NCBI RefSeq assembly: GCF_009909185.1
Contig: NZ_JAAAMV010000012.1
Location: 1 to 64,000 of the forward strand
Origin: Paenibacillus glycinis
GTDB taxonomy: Bacteria; Bacillota; Bacilli; Paenibacillales; Paenibacillaceae
Direction: 5' to 3'
Length of the DNA: 64,000 nt
Below the pieces are notes generated by a model. That model worked only from the letters and a program-made list of their open reading frames with translations, had not been told where the DNA came from and did no database searches. Of the stretch, positions 9,601 to 17,705 are shown piece after piece (position 1 is the first letter of the stretch; each line of letters opens with the position of its first letter). A program made the translations under genes and the position numbers.

Positions 9601-10318
9601 ATGGACTGACGCCCACGAGCACCGGATCGTCCTTCAAGGCATGCCCGGTATACGGATTTTCATGCGTAAGCAGCTCGCCGGCGATCGTCTTCCACGCATC
9701 CATCGCCGCGGGCACGAACGGCATCAGATAGGCGGAGTTGTAACCCGATCCGTAGGTGCTGAGATTCGGATCGCTCTTGAAATCGTACAATTGGAACAGA
9801 TCGATCGTGACATAAATGCCATGGGCCTTGAGTCTGGAGATGAAATAGTCGACTTGATCCATGCGATCTTCATTGATTTGCGGCGTCGCCGAATTCAACT
9901 TGAACACGCCGGGCGAGTCGTCGCCCATGGCATCAAGCGAATGCAGCCGTACGACGTTGTACCCCAGCCGCGCCAGGCGCTCCGCCGTGCGCTCCGCATC
10001 CTCGCGAGATCCGTAGTACATGCTCCAGGATAAATTCGCGCCGTACAGCTTCACCTTGCGCGCCGGTTCGTTCTCGAAGACGTAATCGCCTGCGGCGTCG
10101 ATCTGGATGAATCCATGCGATCCCGCGGGCGCATCGTTCATACCCGACAGATCGAGCGCGCTCCCTTGCGCGATCCACGGCTCCGCGTCGATCGGCTGCC
10201 AGCCTGCGGGGGCATCCGCCCGCGCCTTGCCGGCGCCGGCGCTCAATAAAGGAAGCATAAGAACAAAAGCTAGCAGTACGGACAGACTCTTGCTTCTCAA
10301 CCGGTTGGACATCGTCAT
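6659..10318 (-). CDS. modular secreted glycoside hydrolase (clan GH-A-like) with LamG-like and Fn3 domains
   Basis: A 1219-residue secreted protein. The signal peptide covers about residues 1-35 (LSVLLAFVLMLPLLSAGAGK). Residues 45-500 look like a (beta/alpha)8 hydrolase of the GH5/GH39 kind: GYNVVRLHSLDAMGD, the probable acid/base in VGVSPWNES and the probable nucleophile in FILTEFQDTFP. The middle (500-770) contains beta-rich and Rossmann-like stretches typical of the flanking domains of such enzymes. Residues about 775-940 and 1040-1219 are two LamG/DUF1080-like, possibly sugar-binding, domains, with an Fn3 domain between them. It lies between the binding-protein gene and the GH42 gene on the same strand, so it probably performs the outer cleavage step. 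The family assignment and substrate are inferred; the exact CAZy family was not recognised. Confidence 0.8.
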   Translation of the reverse strand: MTMSNRLRSKSLSVLLAFVLMLPLLSAGAGKARADAPAGWQPIDAEPWIAQGSALDLSGMNDAPAGSHGFIQIDAAGDYVFENEPARKVKLYGANLSWSMYYGSREDAERTAERLARLGYNVVRLHSLDAMGDDSPGVFKLNSATPQINEDRMDQVDYFISRLKAHGIYVTIDLFQLYDFKSDPNLSTYGSGYNSAYLMPFVPAAMDAWKTIAGELLTHENPYTGHALKDDPVLVGVSPWNESLVLNMKLSSMTQKFRDELLLDFNAYLGDRGAAAVSSMPNQYWDASGTIKDQLSAYYSAKTIAAANGMRDYLKQALEVKAPVGGLNYIISPNVNFWRDQASDVFETHLYHQFVTDSAPVNNSQYGFEYNPLKYPRLSMSFDAATIANYPKDYGTDRLFLNYYPSLALRQKYDTPFILTEFQDTFPAKGREEVGIFNGAIGAFQSWDMMNRYSFGMHVGDAYSNAKLGTPETFSIANDPLAIISESEAALLYRTGAVQASAPKFALVWDKAWAGDTGAASESEAYIANMMYIPHLFNTATVYADNPGQPFAVYKITPELTKAQIAAGDFPAANKIAITSAMTDRQAAEAMIGSLDASPAKTAMLDALDDDKLLSDTGELLFDLNTNTYMVRTPKVVAAAGTMDNQALDLGSVSVTGDVNKGTFLASSLDNNALGESDRLLLIYTTDVAATGEQTIQLPNGKVRYYKGALPTLAKEQTAEVRLATDRPAAGYKAYKLALNGIRLQEIPVTASGDGIAVQLDTDKGFAFELVYDPMFEDDFEDGDANGWTPAAGPWSVVSSGGNDAYRAEAAGRSVIDATHGGDYAIEADVSAANGEGEVGLLAGYADNDDYYAFAYEADAGKAAIKKRVGGADTVVQTADGLPSIAAGTPYKLRFETIGTTLVGYLNGDPVVTAVDASLAAGKAGLVSGSTGPVAFDNVVVRHYDRSAPAAPAGLTAVPLSASEIGLSWQAPADETGVRGYKVYRNGSEIAAVNGAFQSYKDTGLTISTTYHYEVKAYDLEDRLSDAGGEAVATTTSTLFAANFDDADLSAWTVVGGWGSFYVVKDGSTKAYLSDNAASGGTRSVTGPEPCPAPGAWTNYSVEAKIKVDSWHDRVGLIARYQNASNYYYMSYSGYYHVVSLIKVQNGAETILGTSPVIADPSAGSYHAFRMEANGNSVKGFIDGQLLASGTASAFSCGKAGVYSHMQKAYFDDFNVQKL

Positions 10319-10365
10319 TTTTCCCCTTTGCGATCCGATTCCAGCGGTTTCCCTCGCGCCTATGG

Positions 10366-10397
10366 ATACGCGGGCGCCACTGCAGGCGCCCGCGTAT
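10366..10397. terminator. strong hairpin between binding-protein and hydrolase genes
   Basis: Perfect 13-bp stem (ATACGCGGGCGCC and its complement) with a 6-base loop. On the minus strand, the direction of the operon, there is no T tract, so it may stabilise or partly end the upstream mRNA rather than terminate fully. On the plus strand TTTTGTC follows. Confidence 0.6.
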
Positions 10398-10434
10398 TTT
10401 GTCTCTATTGCTTTAAGGCTGCTTTTGCCTTGCC

Positions 10435-12120
10435 TTACTTCTTCTGATTCGTCGGCCAGGCGAATTCGATGCCCAGCGACTTTTTCGCGTCTTGGAATTG
10501 CTTGTTCTCGTAGTCGTAGAACTTCTGATAGCCCAGCTTGGCTTCCATCTCGATCTCGTCGTTGAAATACTTCTCCACGTCGGCTTCCGACTTGGCGAGG
10601 ATCATTTTGGCGCGCTGCTTCTTGCGGTTCTCTTCGATCTTCGCGTTGATGCCGCCTTCATCGGTGCCCCCGAGCGGCGTGATCGACTCGAACGGCAGCA
10701 TATCGTAGGTGAACGTCGCGAAATATTCGGCGCTCTCTTGCTTGGCGACGGCATCCGGCGTGACGGACGCCGGCGCGGTGCGCTGGATCGGCATCCAATT
10801 GATCAGCCATTGGAGCGTTCCGTTGCCGTACTTCAGCTTGGCCTTGTTCGCGTCCTCGGCGTTCAACGCATTGAACGCGTCGCTCGGCTTCACCTTGCCG
10901 TTCTCGTCGAAGTCCCATGCCGCGCCTTTCGGCCCGTAGTTCACGTTCAGGCTCATCTCGTCCGTGGACAAGTAATCGAACAGCTTGATGATCCGATCCG
11001 GGTATTTGGTCTTGCTGTTGATCATCGACAGCGTCCAGCCCGATGCGTTGACGGGATCGACGTACGGTTTGTTGCCCGCGTCGCCCGTCACCGGACCCAC
11101 GTGAACGAACAGGGCTTTCGGATCCTTCTGGTACAGCGCGCTCCAATCGAGATTTTTGTTCGTGATCGCGAAGACGGCGCCGTTCGCCACCTTCTCCTGC
11201 AGCTGATTTTGGTCGAGCGTCTGGCTGTCTTCCGGCATCAGGCCCTCCCGGTTCAACTGATTCAGGAATTTGTAAGCCTCCAGCATCTCGGGCGTGCGTT
11301 CGCGGTCGACCAGATTGCCCGACGCGTCTTCTCGCGGAGCGCCGAAGAAATTGCCGATCACCCAGCTTTCGAAATACGCCGGGGTTACCGTAAAGCCGTT
11401 GTACTTGGTTCCCGATTCCTTGACCTTGCGGAGCGCGGCTACCAAGCCATCCTTCGTATTGAAGTCCTCCGGCTTGATGCCGAGTTGATCCATGATGTCT
11501 TTCCTTGCGTACAAGCCTTGATTGCTGCGGATGCTGTCGCCTTCCTTGAACGTTTCCTTGGCCCAGAAGAAGCTCGCATAGCCGTAGAAGTGGCCGTCCG
11601 GATTGCGGAACCAGTCCTGCATCGACTGCGGAACCTTGAAGTCCGGGTCGTATTTGGCAATCAACTCGTCAAGCGGCGACATGATGCCGGACTTCTCCAG
11701 GACGCCGCGCTGCGGATTGCCCTTGTCGACGGTAACGACGTCCGGAATATCCCCGGAGGCGATGAGGGCGCTGAGCTTTTCGGGCGTGCCCGAGGAGAAA
11801 TCGATCGAGACTCCGGTATCGTCGGTAATCATTTTGTCCAGCAGGTTGTTGACCGGATCCCAATTTTTCTTGTAATAATCCTGATCGACGAACCAGGTGA
11901 TCTTGATCGGCGTCTTGTCGTCCGGCTTCTCGCTCGGCGCCGCAGGCGTCGCATTCGTTCCGGCCGCGGCGGTCGCGTCCGCGGGCTTGGCGGCGTTCCC
12001 GTTCGCGTTTCCTTTCGCATTCTCGTTCCCGTTGCCGTCGCCTGAAGAACAGCCGGCGAGCACGCCTCCGAGCAGAACGGCGGTCAGCGTGGCACCGATC
12101 CATTTTTTGCTGCGTTGCAT
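10435..12120 (-). CDS. sugar ABC transporter substrate-binding lipoprotein
   Basis: A 561-residue extracellular solute-binding lipoprotein of the LplA type, which captures oligosaccharides and hands them to the permease pair encoded upstream. The signal ends in a lipobox (GGVLAGC, lipid-modified Cys24), followed by an Asn/Gly/Ala-rich tether to about residue 70. The body begins at KITWFVDQDYYKKNW and has the usual family length. ATG at 12120 has GGGGAGG 8 bases upstream. It is third in the operon after the two permeases. The ATP-binding subunit is absent here and is probably a shared MsmX-like protein encoded elsewhere. Confidence 0.95.
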   Translation of the reverse strand: MQRSKKWIGATLTAVLLGGVLAGCSSGDGNGNENAKGNANGNAAKPADATAAAGTNATPAAPSEKPDDKTPIKITWFVDQDYYKKNWDPVNNLLDKMITDDTGVSIDFSSGTPEKLSALIASGDIPDVVTVDKGNPQRGVLEKSGIMSPLDELIAKYDPDFKVPQSMQDWFRNPDGHFYGYASFFWAKETFKEGDSIRSNQGLYARKDIMDQLGIKPEDFNTKDGLVAALRKVKESGTKYNGFTVTPAYFESWVIGNFFGAPREDASGNLVDRERTPEMLEAYKFLNQLNREGLMPEDSQTLDQNQLQEKVANGAVFAITNKNLDWSALYQKDPKALFVHVGPVTGDAGNKPYVDPVNASGWTLSMINSKTKYPDRIIKLFDYLSTDEMSLNVNYGPKGAAWDFDENGKVKPSDAFNALNAEDANKAKLKYGNGTLQWLINWMPIQRTAPASVTPDAVAKQESAEYFATFTYDMLPFESITPLGGTDEGGINAKIEENRKKQRAKMILAKSEADVEKYFNDEIEMEAKLGYQKFYDYENKQFQDAKKSLGIEFAWPTNQKK

Positions 12121-12205
12121 GTCGTTTTGCCTCCCCTATGTCTTGTTGACGCTATATGTTGCATCCGCCTCTCGCCAGCCCGTACGTGCCGGCTTGACGC
12201 GAAAA

Positions 12206-13096
12206 TCAACCTTTGACGGATCCGATCAGCACGCCTTTGACGAAGTACTTCTGAAGAAACGGGTAGATGACCAGGATTGGAGCCGTCGTCGCCATCATCA
12301 TGGCGAGCTTAAGCGTCTCCGGGCTGATCTGCTTCGCTTCCTCCGGCATGACGCTCGCCGCCTGCTCCCCGAACTTCATCGCTTCCGACGAATCCGTTAC
12401 GATGCGCATCAGGAACAGTTGGACCGGTTCCAGCGCATCCTTGGTCGTGAACATCAGCGCGTCCGTATACGCATTCCAGTGGTACACCCCGCTGAACAGC
12501 GCGATGGCGGCCAAGACGGGCTTGGTAAGCGGCAAAATGAGCTGAAGAAAGATGCGGTATTCGCCCGCTCCGTCGATCTTGGCGGACTCGATGATCTGCT
12601 CCGGTATCGACCGGAAGAACGACATCATGATAATCATATCCCATACGCTGAACATGGTAGGAATAATTAAAACCAGGAAATGATTCAGCAGCCCGAGCTC
12701 CTTGTACAGCAAGTAATTCGGGATAAGGCCGCCGTAGAAGAACATCGTGAACAGCATGATGACCAGATAAGCGTTGCGGCCGGCCAGCGCTTTGCGCGAC
12801 ATGCCGTAGGCGACGAGCGCGGTAAACGCCACGTGCAGCGCCGTGCCGGCGAGCGTGCGCGATATCGTCACGAAGAAGGCGTGATAGATCGTGTGATCGG
12901 CGAAAACCGTCTTATAATTGGATAACGTAAACGTGCGCGGCCAGAAATATATGCCTCCCCGCATATAATCGAGGCCCTGGTTAAACGAGCCGACAAGCGC
13001 GAACCAAAACGGGGCGATCGTCAACGCAACGACGACCAACATGATGCAGACGTTCATGGCATCGAACCACTTGTCTCCCCTCGAGCGGATGTTCAT
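12206..13096 (-). CDS. carbohydrate ABC transporter permease, LplC/YtcP type
   Basis: A 296-residue inner-membrane permease with six predicted spans. The EAA loop that touches the ATPase reads IIESAKIDGAGEYRIF followed by ILPL, and the protein ends in FVKGVLIGSVKG, the usual tail of this subfamily. It forms the pore with the permease encoded immediately upstream (23 bases apart). ATG at 13096 follows AAGGAGG. Substrate specificity cannot be read from the sequence; the neighbouring GH42 and secreted hydrolase suggest plant or microbial oligosaccharides. Confidence 0.95.
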   Translation of the reverse strand: MNIRSRGDKWFDAMNVCIMLVVVALTIAPFWFALVGSFNQGLDYMRGGIYFWPRTFTLSNYKTVFADHTIYHAFFVTISRTLAGTALHVAFTALVAYGMSRKALAGRNAYLVIMLFTMFFYGGLIPNYLLYKELGLLNHFLVLIIPTMFSVWDMIIMMSFFRSIPEQIIESAKIDGAGEYRIFLQLILPLTKPVLAAIALFSGVYHWNAYTDALMFTTKDALEPVQLFLMRIVTDSSEAMKFGEQAASVMPEEAKQISPETLKLAMMMATTAPILVIYPFLQKYFVKGVLIGSVKG

Positions 13097-13119
13097 CGTG
13101 AATCCTCCTTCTTCGCAGC

Positions 13120-14082
13120 CTAGAACAAACTGTTATCGGATAGCTTGCGGGACACGTAATTCGCCCCGAAGAGCAGAATGAGCGCAACGAGCGATTTGGC
13201 CAATCCGACCGCCGTCGAATACGAATAGCGCATCTGTCCGAGCCCGACCTTGTATACGTACGTATCGATCGTCTCGCTGACGTCGAGATTCAGCGGATTC
13301 TGCATGACCATGATCTGCTCGAACCCGGTATTGAGTATCGCGCTGACGGCGAAGATGAGCATGATCACGATGGTTCCCATGATGCTGGGCACCGTTACGT
13401 ACCGCATGCGCTGGAACCTGCCGGCCCCGTCGATCTTGGCCGCCTCGTGAAGCTCCGGATCGACCCCCGCGATCGCCGCGATATAGATGATCGCTCCCCA
13501 GCCGATGCCCTTCAGCATCTCCGCTCCCACCATGATGAACCAGAACAGCTCGGGCTTGGCCATGAAATTGATCGGTTCCTCCACGACATGCAGCTTGACG
13601 AGCAGCAGGTTAAGGACGCCGTTCGAAGGCGACAGCACGGTCAGGATCAACCCGCCGAATATGACCCAGGACACGAAATGCGGCACGTACGAAACCGTTT
13701 GCACGAATCGCTTGAAGCGTCCGGCCGTCAGCTCGTTCAACAGCAACGCGAACAGAATCGGCGCCGGGAAACTCAGCAGGAGCGCGAGCAGGTTCATGGC
13801 GAGCGTATTGCGCAGTACGTTCTGAAAGTTGGGGTCGGTGACGAATTCCCGAAAGTAGGTCAAGCCCGCCCACGGCGAATCCATGATGCCCAAGAACAAA
13901 TCGTACTTCTTGAAGGCGATCAAAATCCCATACATCGGAACGTACGAAAATACGAGGAGAAACAGCAATCCGGGCCATACCATGCTTTGAAGCGCGAATT
14001 GGCTCTTCCATCTCGACCGGCGGCCGCTCGCCTTCATTTCCGAGGCGGAAGCCAGACGGCCCGCTTCCAAGGTTCTTTCCAC
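13120..14082 (-). CDS. carbohydrate ABC transporter permease, LplB type
   Basis: A 320-residue permease with six predicted spans after a basic cytoplasmic N-terminus. The EAA loop reads HEAAKIDGAGRFQRM then VPSI. It is the first gene of the importer operon. The start is GTG at 14082 because GGGAGAG lies 8 bases upstream; the later ATG at 14037 has no ribosome site. The promoter region 14186-14248 carries a 38-bp box shared with the FAD oxidoreductase gene, plus a cre site, so the operon is probably under both the neighbouring YesN regulator and catabolite repression. Confidence 0.95.
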   Translation of the reverse strand: MERTLEAGRLASASEMKASGRRSRWKSQFALQSMVWPGLLFLLVFSYVPMYGILIAFKKYDLFLGIMDSPWAGLTYFREFVTDPNFQNVLRNTLAMNLLALLLSFPAPILFALLLNELTAGRFKRFVQTVSYVPHFVSWVIFGGLILTVLSPSNGVLNLLLVKLHVVEEPINFMAKPELFWFIMVGAEMLKGIGWGAIIYIAAIAGVDPELHEAAKIDGAGRFQRMRYVTVPSIMGTIVIMLIFAVSAILNTGFEQIMVMQNPLNLDVSETIDTYVYKVGLGQMRYSYSTAVGLAKSLVALILLFGANYVSRKLSDNSLF

Positions 14083-14185
14083 TTTTCGTTCTCTCCCATC
14101 CTGTTATCCGCCCGGCTTACGCTGCAGCCCGCGGGTCATTTCTCTTTCTCGGGCTCCATCGTCCGCAAGCCGGAAGCATAATCTA

Positions 14186-14248
14186 ACTATAATTCGTGAA
14201 AACGCTTATAAAAATAGCTCTATTTTTGATTTGATACCTTCATTTTGG
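14186..14248 (-). promoter_or_regulatory. promoter of importer operon with shared 38-bp box
   Basis: Read on the minus strand: a 38-bp box at 14248-14211 whose last 16 bases form a near palindrome (AAAATAGAGCTATTTT), then 19 bases, then the -10 hexamer TATAGT (14191-14186). There is no good -35 hexamer; the box occupies that position, as expected for an activator-dependent promoter. The same box, spacing and -10 occur at 20147-20209. Confidence 0.7.
14197..14210 (+). promoter_or_regulatory. cre-like site in the importer promoter
   Basis: TGAAAACGCTTATA matches the CcpA-binding cre consensus well. It lies inside the 19-base gap between the shared box and the -10, where bound CcpA would block RNA polymerase. 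Confidence 0.6.
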
Positions 14249-14347
14249 TTCCGCGCCGCAGCGGGAAGGGTTGGCGGGAAAATTGTCGAATACGTGATTG
14301 TCGACTACGCGAAGGACGATGAATTCCCATAGAGAGAAGGTTCGCCA

Positions 14348-16093
14348 TTGATCCGCCGTCTGAACGCCATGAGCATCAAAAGCAAGGTCATGCTGGCTTT
14401 CGTGCTGTTGATCCTGCTTCCTTTCAGCGCGCTCGGGTTGTACACGTACGATCAATCCCAGCGCTTCATTCGGGCCCAGTTGATCGCAAGCGCTTCCACG
14501 TCGCTCAAGCAGATGACGTTCACGATCGAGAACAAGATCGATTTGATCGAAAGCCTCAGCGATTCCATCACCTATAACTATCGTCTGCAGCAATTTCTGG
14601 GGAGCCCCTTCACGGGGGACGACAATTCGCTGGACACGTATTTCAGCTACGCGGCGCCGCTAATCAACTATGCCATGCTGTTCCAGAAGGTCAATACGGA
14701 GAAAATATCCGTGTTTATGACGAACGACAGCATACCCGAGGGCTTCGGCGCCTTCTACCGGGCGTCCAAAGCGATGCAGGAGCCTTGGTACGCGCCGTTC
14801 GCCCGATCCGGCTCGAAGTCGGCCTGGATCGTCCGCGACACCCCGGAGAGCGGCCGAACGTTCGGCTACGTGCAGAAGATGGTCTCCCTCGAAGGCGACG
14901 ACATCGGATTCACGCTGGTCGAGGTGCGGCCGGACGTTCTGCTGGCGGCGAGCGTGCAAGAGGAGCCGGGGACCGGGCGAGACGTCGTGATCGCGGACGC
15001 GCAAGGCCGCATTTATTCCCCGGCGGGAAGCGCCGACGCGCTCTCTCTCCCGCTTCAACGGAAGCTGGCCGACGGCGGCCATGCCTTCCGCGGCGGTCGT
15101 CTCTATGTCGGCGAGCGGCTGAAGCGCGTCGGCTTGTCCGTGCTGATGAACGTCAAGCTCCCGCGCACGGCGAATTCCTGGCAGGTCGCAAGCAACCTCG
15201 TCTTCATCGCCGCGACGGTCGTGCTGCTGTTCGCCTTCTACTCCGTGCTGAAGATGGCGCTTCGCACGATGAGAACGAGCATCCGCCAGATGGATCTGGC
15301 GATCGAGTCCGGCTTCGAGCCGATTCCGATCAAGCGGCGGGACGAATTCGGCGTGATCAGCGAGCGGTTCAATCTGCTGCTCGGCAAGATCACGACGCTG
15401 ATGAAGGACATGATCCGCAAGGAAACGATTCAGAAGGACGCCCAATTGGCGGCGCTTCAATCGCAGATCAACCCCCATTTCATCTACAATACGCTCGATA
15501 CGTTCAGCGCCAGGATGGAGCTCGCCGGGCAATTCGAAGTATCGGACGCGATGGCCGACTTCGGGAAAATGATGCGGTACAATATGGACGGCCGTTCGAA
15601 ATTCGCGACGCTCGAATCCGAGATCCGTTACCTGGAGCAGTACATGAACCTGCAGAAAATCAAATACGGCAACGACGTCGAACTGGCTATCGAGGTGCCG
15701 GAGGAGCTGCTTGCGCTGCGCATGATCCGCTTCATCCTGCAGCCGATCGTGGAGAACAGCATCCGGCACGGCTTTCCGGCGAACGGCTCGCTTCGCATCC
15801 TGCTGACGGCTTGCCTTCAACCGAGCGGAACCGTCCTGATCGCGATCAAGGACAACGGTCCGGGCATCGATCAGGCGCGCCTCGCGTCCCTCAATCGACG
15901 GTTCAGGGACTCCGATTATGCGCCGCGGGACGACCAGACGAGGGAAAGCATCGGCCTTGGCAACATCAACGAAAGATTGAAGCTGTTCTACGGCGAGGCC
16001 TATGCCATCCGGCTTGACAGCCTGGCAGGCGAATATGCGGAGACGACCGTGACGATACCCTGCGGGACAGGAGAGGAAGACAACCATGTATAA
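14348..16093 (+). CDS. sensor histidine kinase, YesM family
   Basis: A 581-residue membrane kinase. The first span is about residues 14-34, an extracellular sensor region runs to about 285, a second span follows (LVFIAATVVLLFAFYSVL), and then a HAMP-like linker. The phosphorylated histidine is H377 in QINPHFIYNTLD. The ATPase domain shows LQPIVENSIRHGF and IKDNGPGID. The start is TTG at 14348 with GAGAAGG 7 bases upstream; an ATG at 14369 is an alternative. It overlaps the response regulator gene by 8 bases and diverges from the importer operon, so it probably senses the sugar, or its loaded binding protein, outside the cell. Confidence 0.95.
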   Translation: MIRRLNAMSIKSKVMLAFVLLILLPFSALGLYTYDQSQRFIRAQLIASASTSLKQMTFTIENKIDLIESLSDSITYNYRLQQFLGSPFTGDDNSLDTYFSYAAPLINYAMLFQKVNTEKISVFMTNDSIPEGFGAFYRASKAMQEPWYAPFARSGSKSAWIVRDTPESGRTFGYVQKMVSLEGDDIGFTLVEVRPDVLLAASVQEEPGTGRDVVIADAQGRIYSPAGSADALSLPLQRKLADGGHAFRGGRLYVGERLKRVGLSVLMNVKLPRTANSWQVASNLVFIAATVVLLFAFYSVLKMALRTMRTSIRQMDLAIESGFEPIPIKRRDEFGVISERFNLLLGKITTLMKDMIRKETIQKDAQLAALQSQINPHFIYNTLDTFSARMELAGQFEVSDAMADFGKMMRYNMDGRSKFATLESEIRYLEQYMNLQKIKYGNDVELAIEVPEELLALRMIRFILQPIVENSIRHGFPANGSLRILLTACLQPSGTVLIAIKDNGPGIDQARLASLNRRFRDSDYAPRDDQTRESIGLGNINERLKLFYGEAYAIRLDSLAGEYAETTVTIPCGTGEEDNHV

Positions 16094-17654
16094 CGTGCTT
16101 ATCATCGACGACGAGCGTCTGATCGCCGAAGGGGTCAAAGCCAAGCTCGAACGCGCGGGCCTTCGCGAGATCTCCGAGATCCGCGTCGCTTGCGGCGGAG
16201 AAGAGGGACTTCGGACCGCCGCCGCGTACAAGCCCCACATCGTCATTACGGACATGCGCATGCCCGACATCGACGGCGTGCAAGTCATCCGCCGGCTCTC
16301 CTCCGAGCTGCCGCGGACCAAGTTCATCCTTCTGAGCGGATACGGCGATTACGCCTACGTTCGCGAAGCCTTCAAATACGGCGTGCTGGACTACGTGCTG
16401 AAGCCGGCGGGATCGGCCGAGCTCGCGGATCAGATCAGAAGCGCCGTCGCGGCCATAGAGGAGGATGGCAGGCTGGCCGCGATGGCGGAGCGAAACCGTC
16501 AGGCGGAGCATTTGGCGCTCGCCGCGCGGTTGAACGCGCTGCTGAACGACCCCGCAGCAGCTGACGTAAACGAAGGCGATTCGGCGGATTGTGCGATGAC
16601 GGAAGCATACTTGATCCATGCGCATGCGGTTGTCGCCTTGTTCCATGTAAGCGGTTCATCGTATAGTTCGGCGGATCTGGCGCTTGTCGAGTCCGTGCTG
16701 GAAGGCAAGGCGGGGGCGAACGAACCGACCGACCGGATCCGGCCGGTCGTCTTCCACGACGGGGGAGGCCGCGTCTGCGCGGTAATCAACTTCACGGCTG
16801 CCGTCACGCCAGACGCCTTGGCTTCGCTGCTCGAAGATGCCGTTGCGCGCATTAAACGGACCGGATCGGATCGGGCGGCCGTCTTCGTCAGCGAATTCGG
16901 AACGCCTGCCGGCCTGCGGCAGCTGTACGAGCAGGTCAGGCTCGCCATGGCTTACCGGATATTGCGGGAGCCTAGCGACGTGTTCCTATGGCAGCCGGTC
17001 ATGCCGGCCGTCGGCCGCGAGGAGCTGTCGCCCGCCCGCAAGGATATCGAGGCGCTCCGCCTCGCCGTGGATACGCTTCAATTGGACCGGATCGACCTCT
17101 GGATCGACCGCTGGCTGCCCGACAGCCTGATCGGAGCCGCCTCGCTCGAACAGGTCGAAGCGGTCTATGCGCTTCTGCTGACCGAGATTCGGCGGCGCTT
17201 CGACGGACGTCTTCCGTCCGAGCGGAGCGACCCCGTTCGCGCGCTTGCCTCCTTCCATGCGCTGAGCGACCTTCGGCGGTATTTGAAAGCCTATGCCGGC
17301 ACCGCCAAGCAATTCGCGGACGAGCATGCCGAACCGGAAGAGACCGTCGTCTCTTTCGCGCAAGCCTACGTCAAGGAGCACTTCAACCGCGACATTCAGC
17401 TGGCGGAAATGGCGAACCGGGTATCCATGAACTACTCCTACTTCAGCACGCTTTTCAAAGAGCGGACCGGATCGACCTTCACCGCCTATCTGATCCAGGT
17501 GCGCATGGAAGAGGCGCGCAAGCTGCTGCAGGATCCCACCCTGCGCATCAACGAAGTGTCCGACCGGGTCGGCTACGGCAATCTGTACCATTTCTCCCGC
17601 GCGTTCAAGAACTATTTCGGCATGTCCCCGAAGGAATATCGGCGTTCCAGATAG
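16086..17654 (+). CDS. response regulator, YesN family (receiver plus AraC HTH)
   Basis: A 522-residue DNA-binding regulator. The receiver domain (1-120) has the acidic pocket D8-D9, the phosphorylated D56 in VITDMRMPD, and the conserved lysine in YVLKPAG. A variable middle region follows, and the C-terminal 100 residues are an AraC-type double HTH (LAEMANRVSMNYSYFSTLFK and INEVSDRVGYGNLYHFSRAF). It pairs with the upstream kinase. The likely targets are the promoters at 14186-14248 and 20147-20209, which share a palindromic box and are placed on either side of this gene pair; that link is inference. Confidence 0.95.
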   Translation: MYNVLIIDDERLIAEGVKAKLERAGLREISEIRVACGGEEGLRTAAAYKPHIVITDMRMPDIDGVQVIRRLSSELPRTKFILLSGYGDYAYVREAFKYGVLDYVLKPAGSAELADQIRSAVAAIEEDGRLAAMAERNRQAEHLALAARLNALLNDPAAADVNEGDSADCAMTEAYLIHAHAVVALFHVSGSSYSSADLALVESVLEGKAGANEPTDRIRPVVFHDGGGRVCAVINFTAAVTPDALASLLEDAVARIKRTGSDRAAVFVSEFGTPAGLRQLYEQVRLAMAYRILREPSDVFLWQPVMPAVGREELSPARKDIEALRLAVDTLQLDRIDLWIDRWLPDSLIGAASLEQVEAVYALLLTEIRRRFDGRLPSERSDPVRALASFHALSDLRRYLKAYAGTAKQFADEHAEPEETVVSFAQAYVKEHFNRDIQLAEMANRVSMNYSYFSTLFKERTGSTFTAYLIQVRMEEARKLLQDPTLRINEVSDRVGYGNLYHFSRAFKNYFGMSPKEYRRSR

Positions 17655-17658
17655 AAAT

Positions 17659-17697
17659 AGCCCCGAACCGGCGCTGACGTCCGATTCGGGGCTTTTT
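17659..17697 (+). terminator. terminator after the response regulator
   Basis: Perfect 9-bp stem AGCCCCGAA/TTCGGGGCT followed by TTTTT. It also lies between two convergent genes and may serve the minus-strand gene. Confidence 0.9.
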
Positions 17698-17705
17698 GGA
17701 GCGGT

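Noticed and set aside
10492-12045. 517-codon plus-strand frame opposite the binding protein gene
   Set aside because: It is antisense to a well-supported lipoprotein gene and has no ribosome site or known domain.
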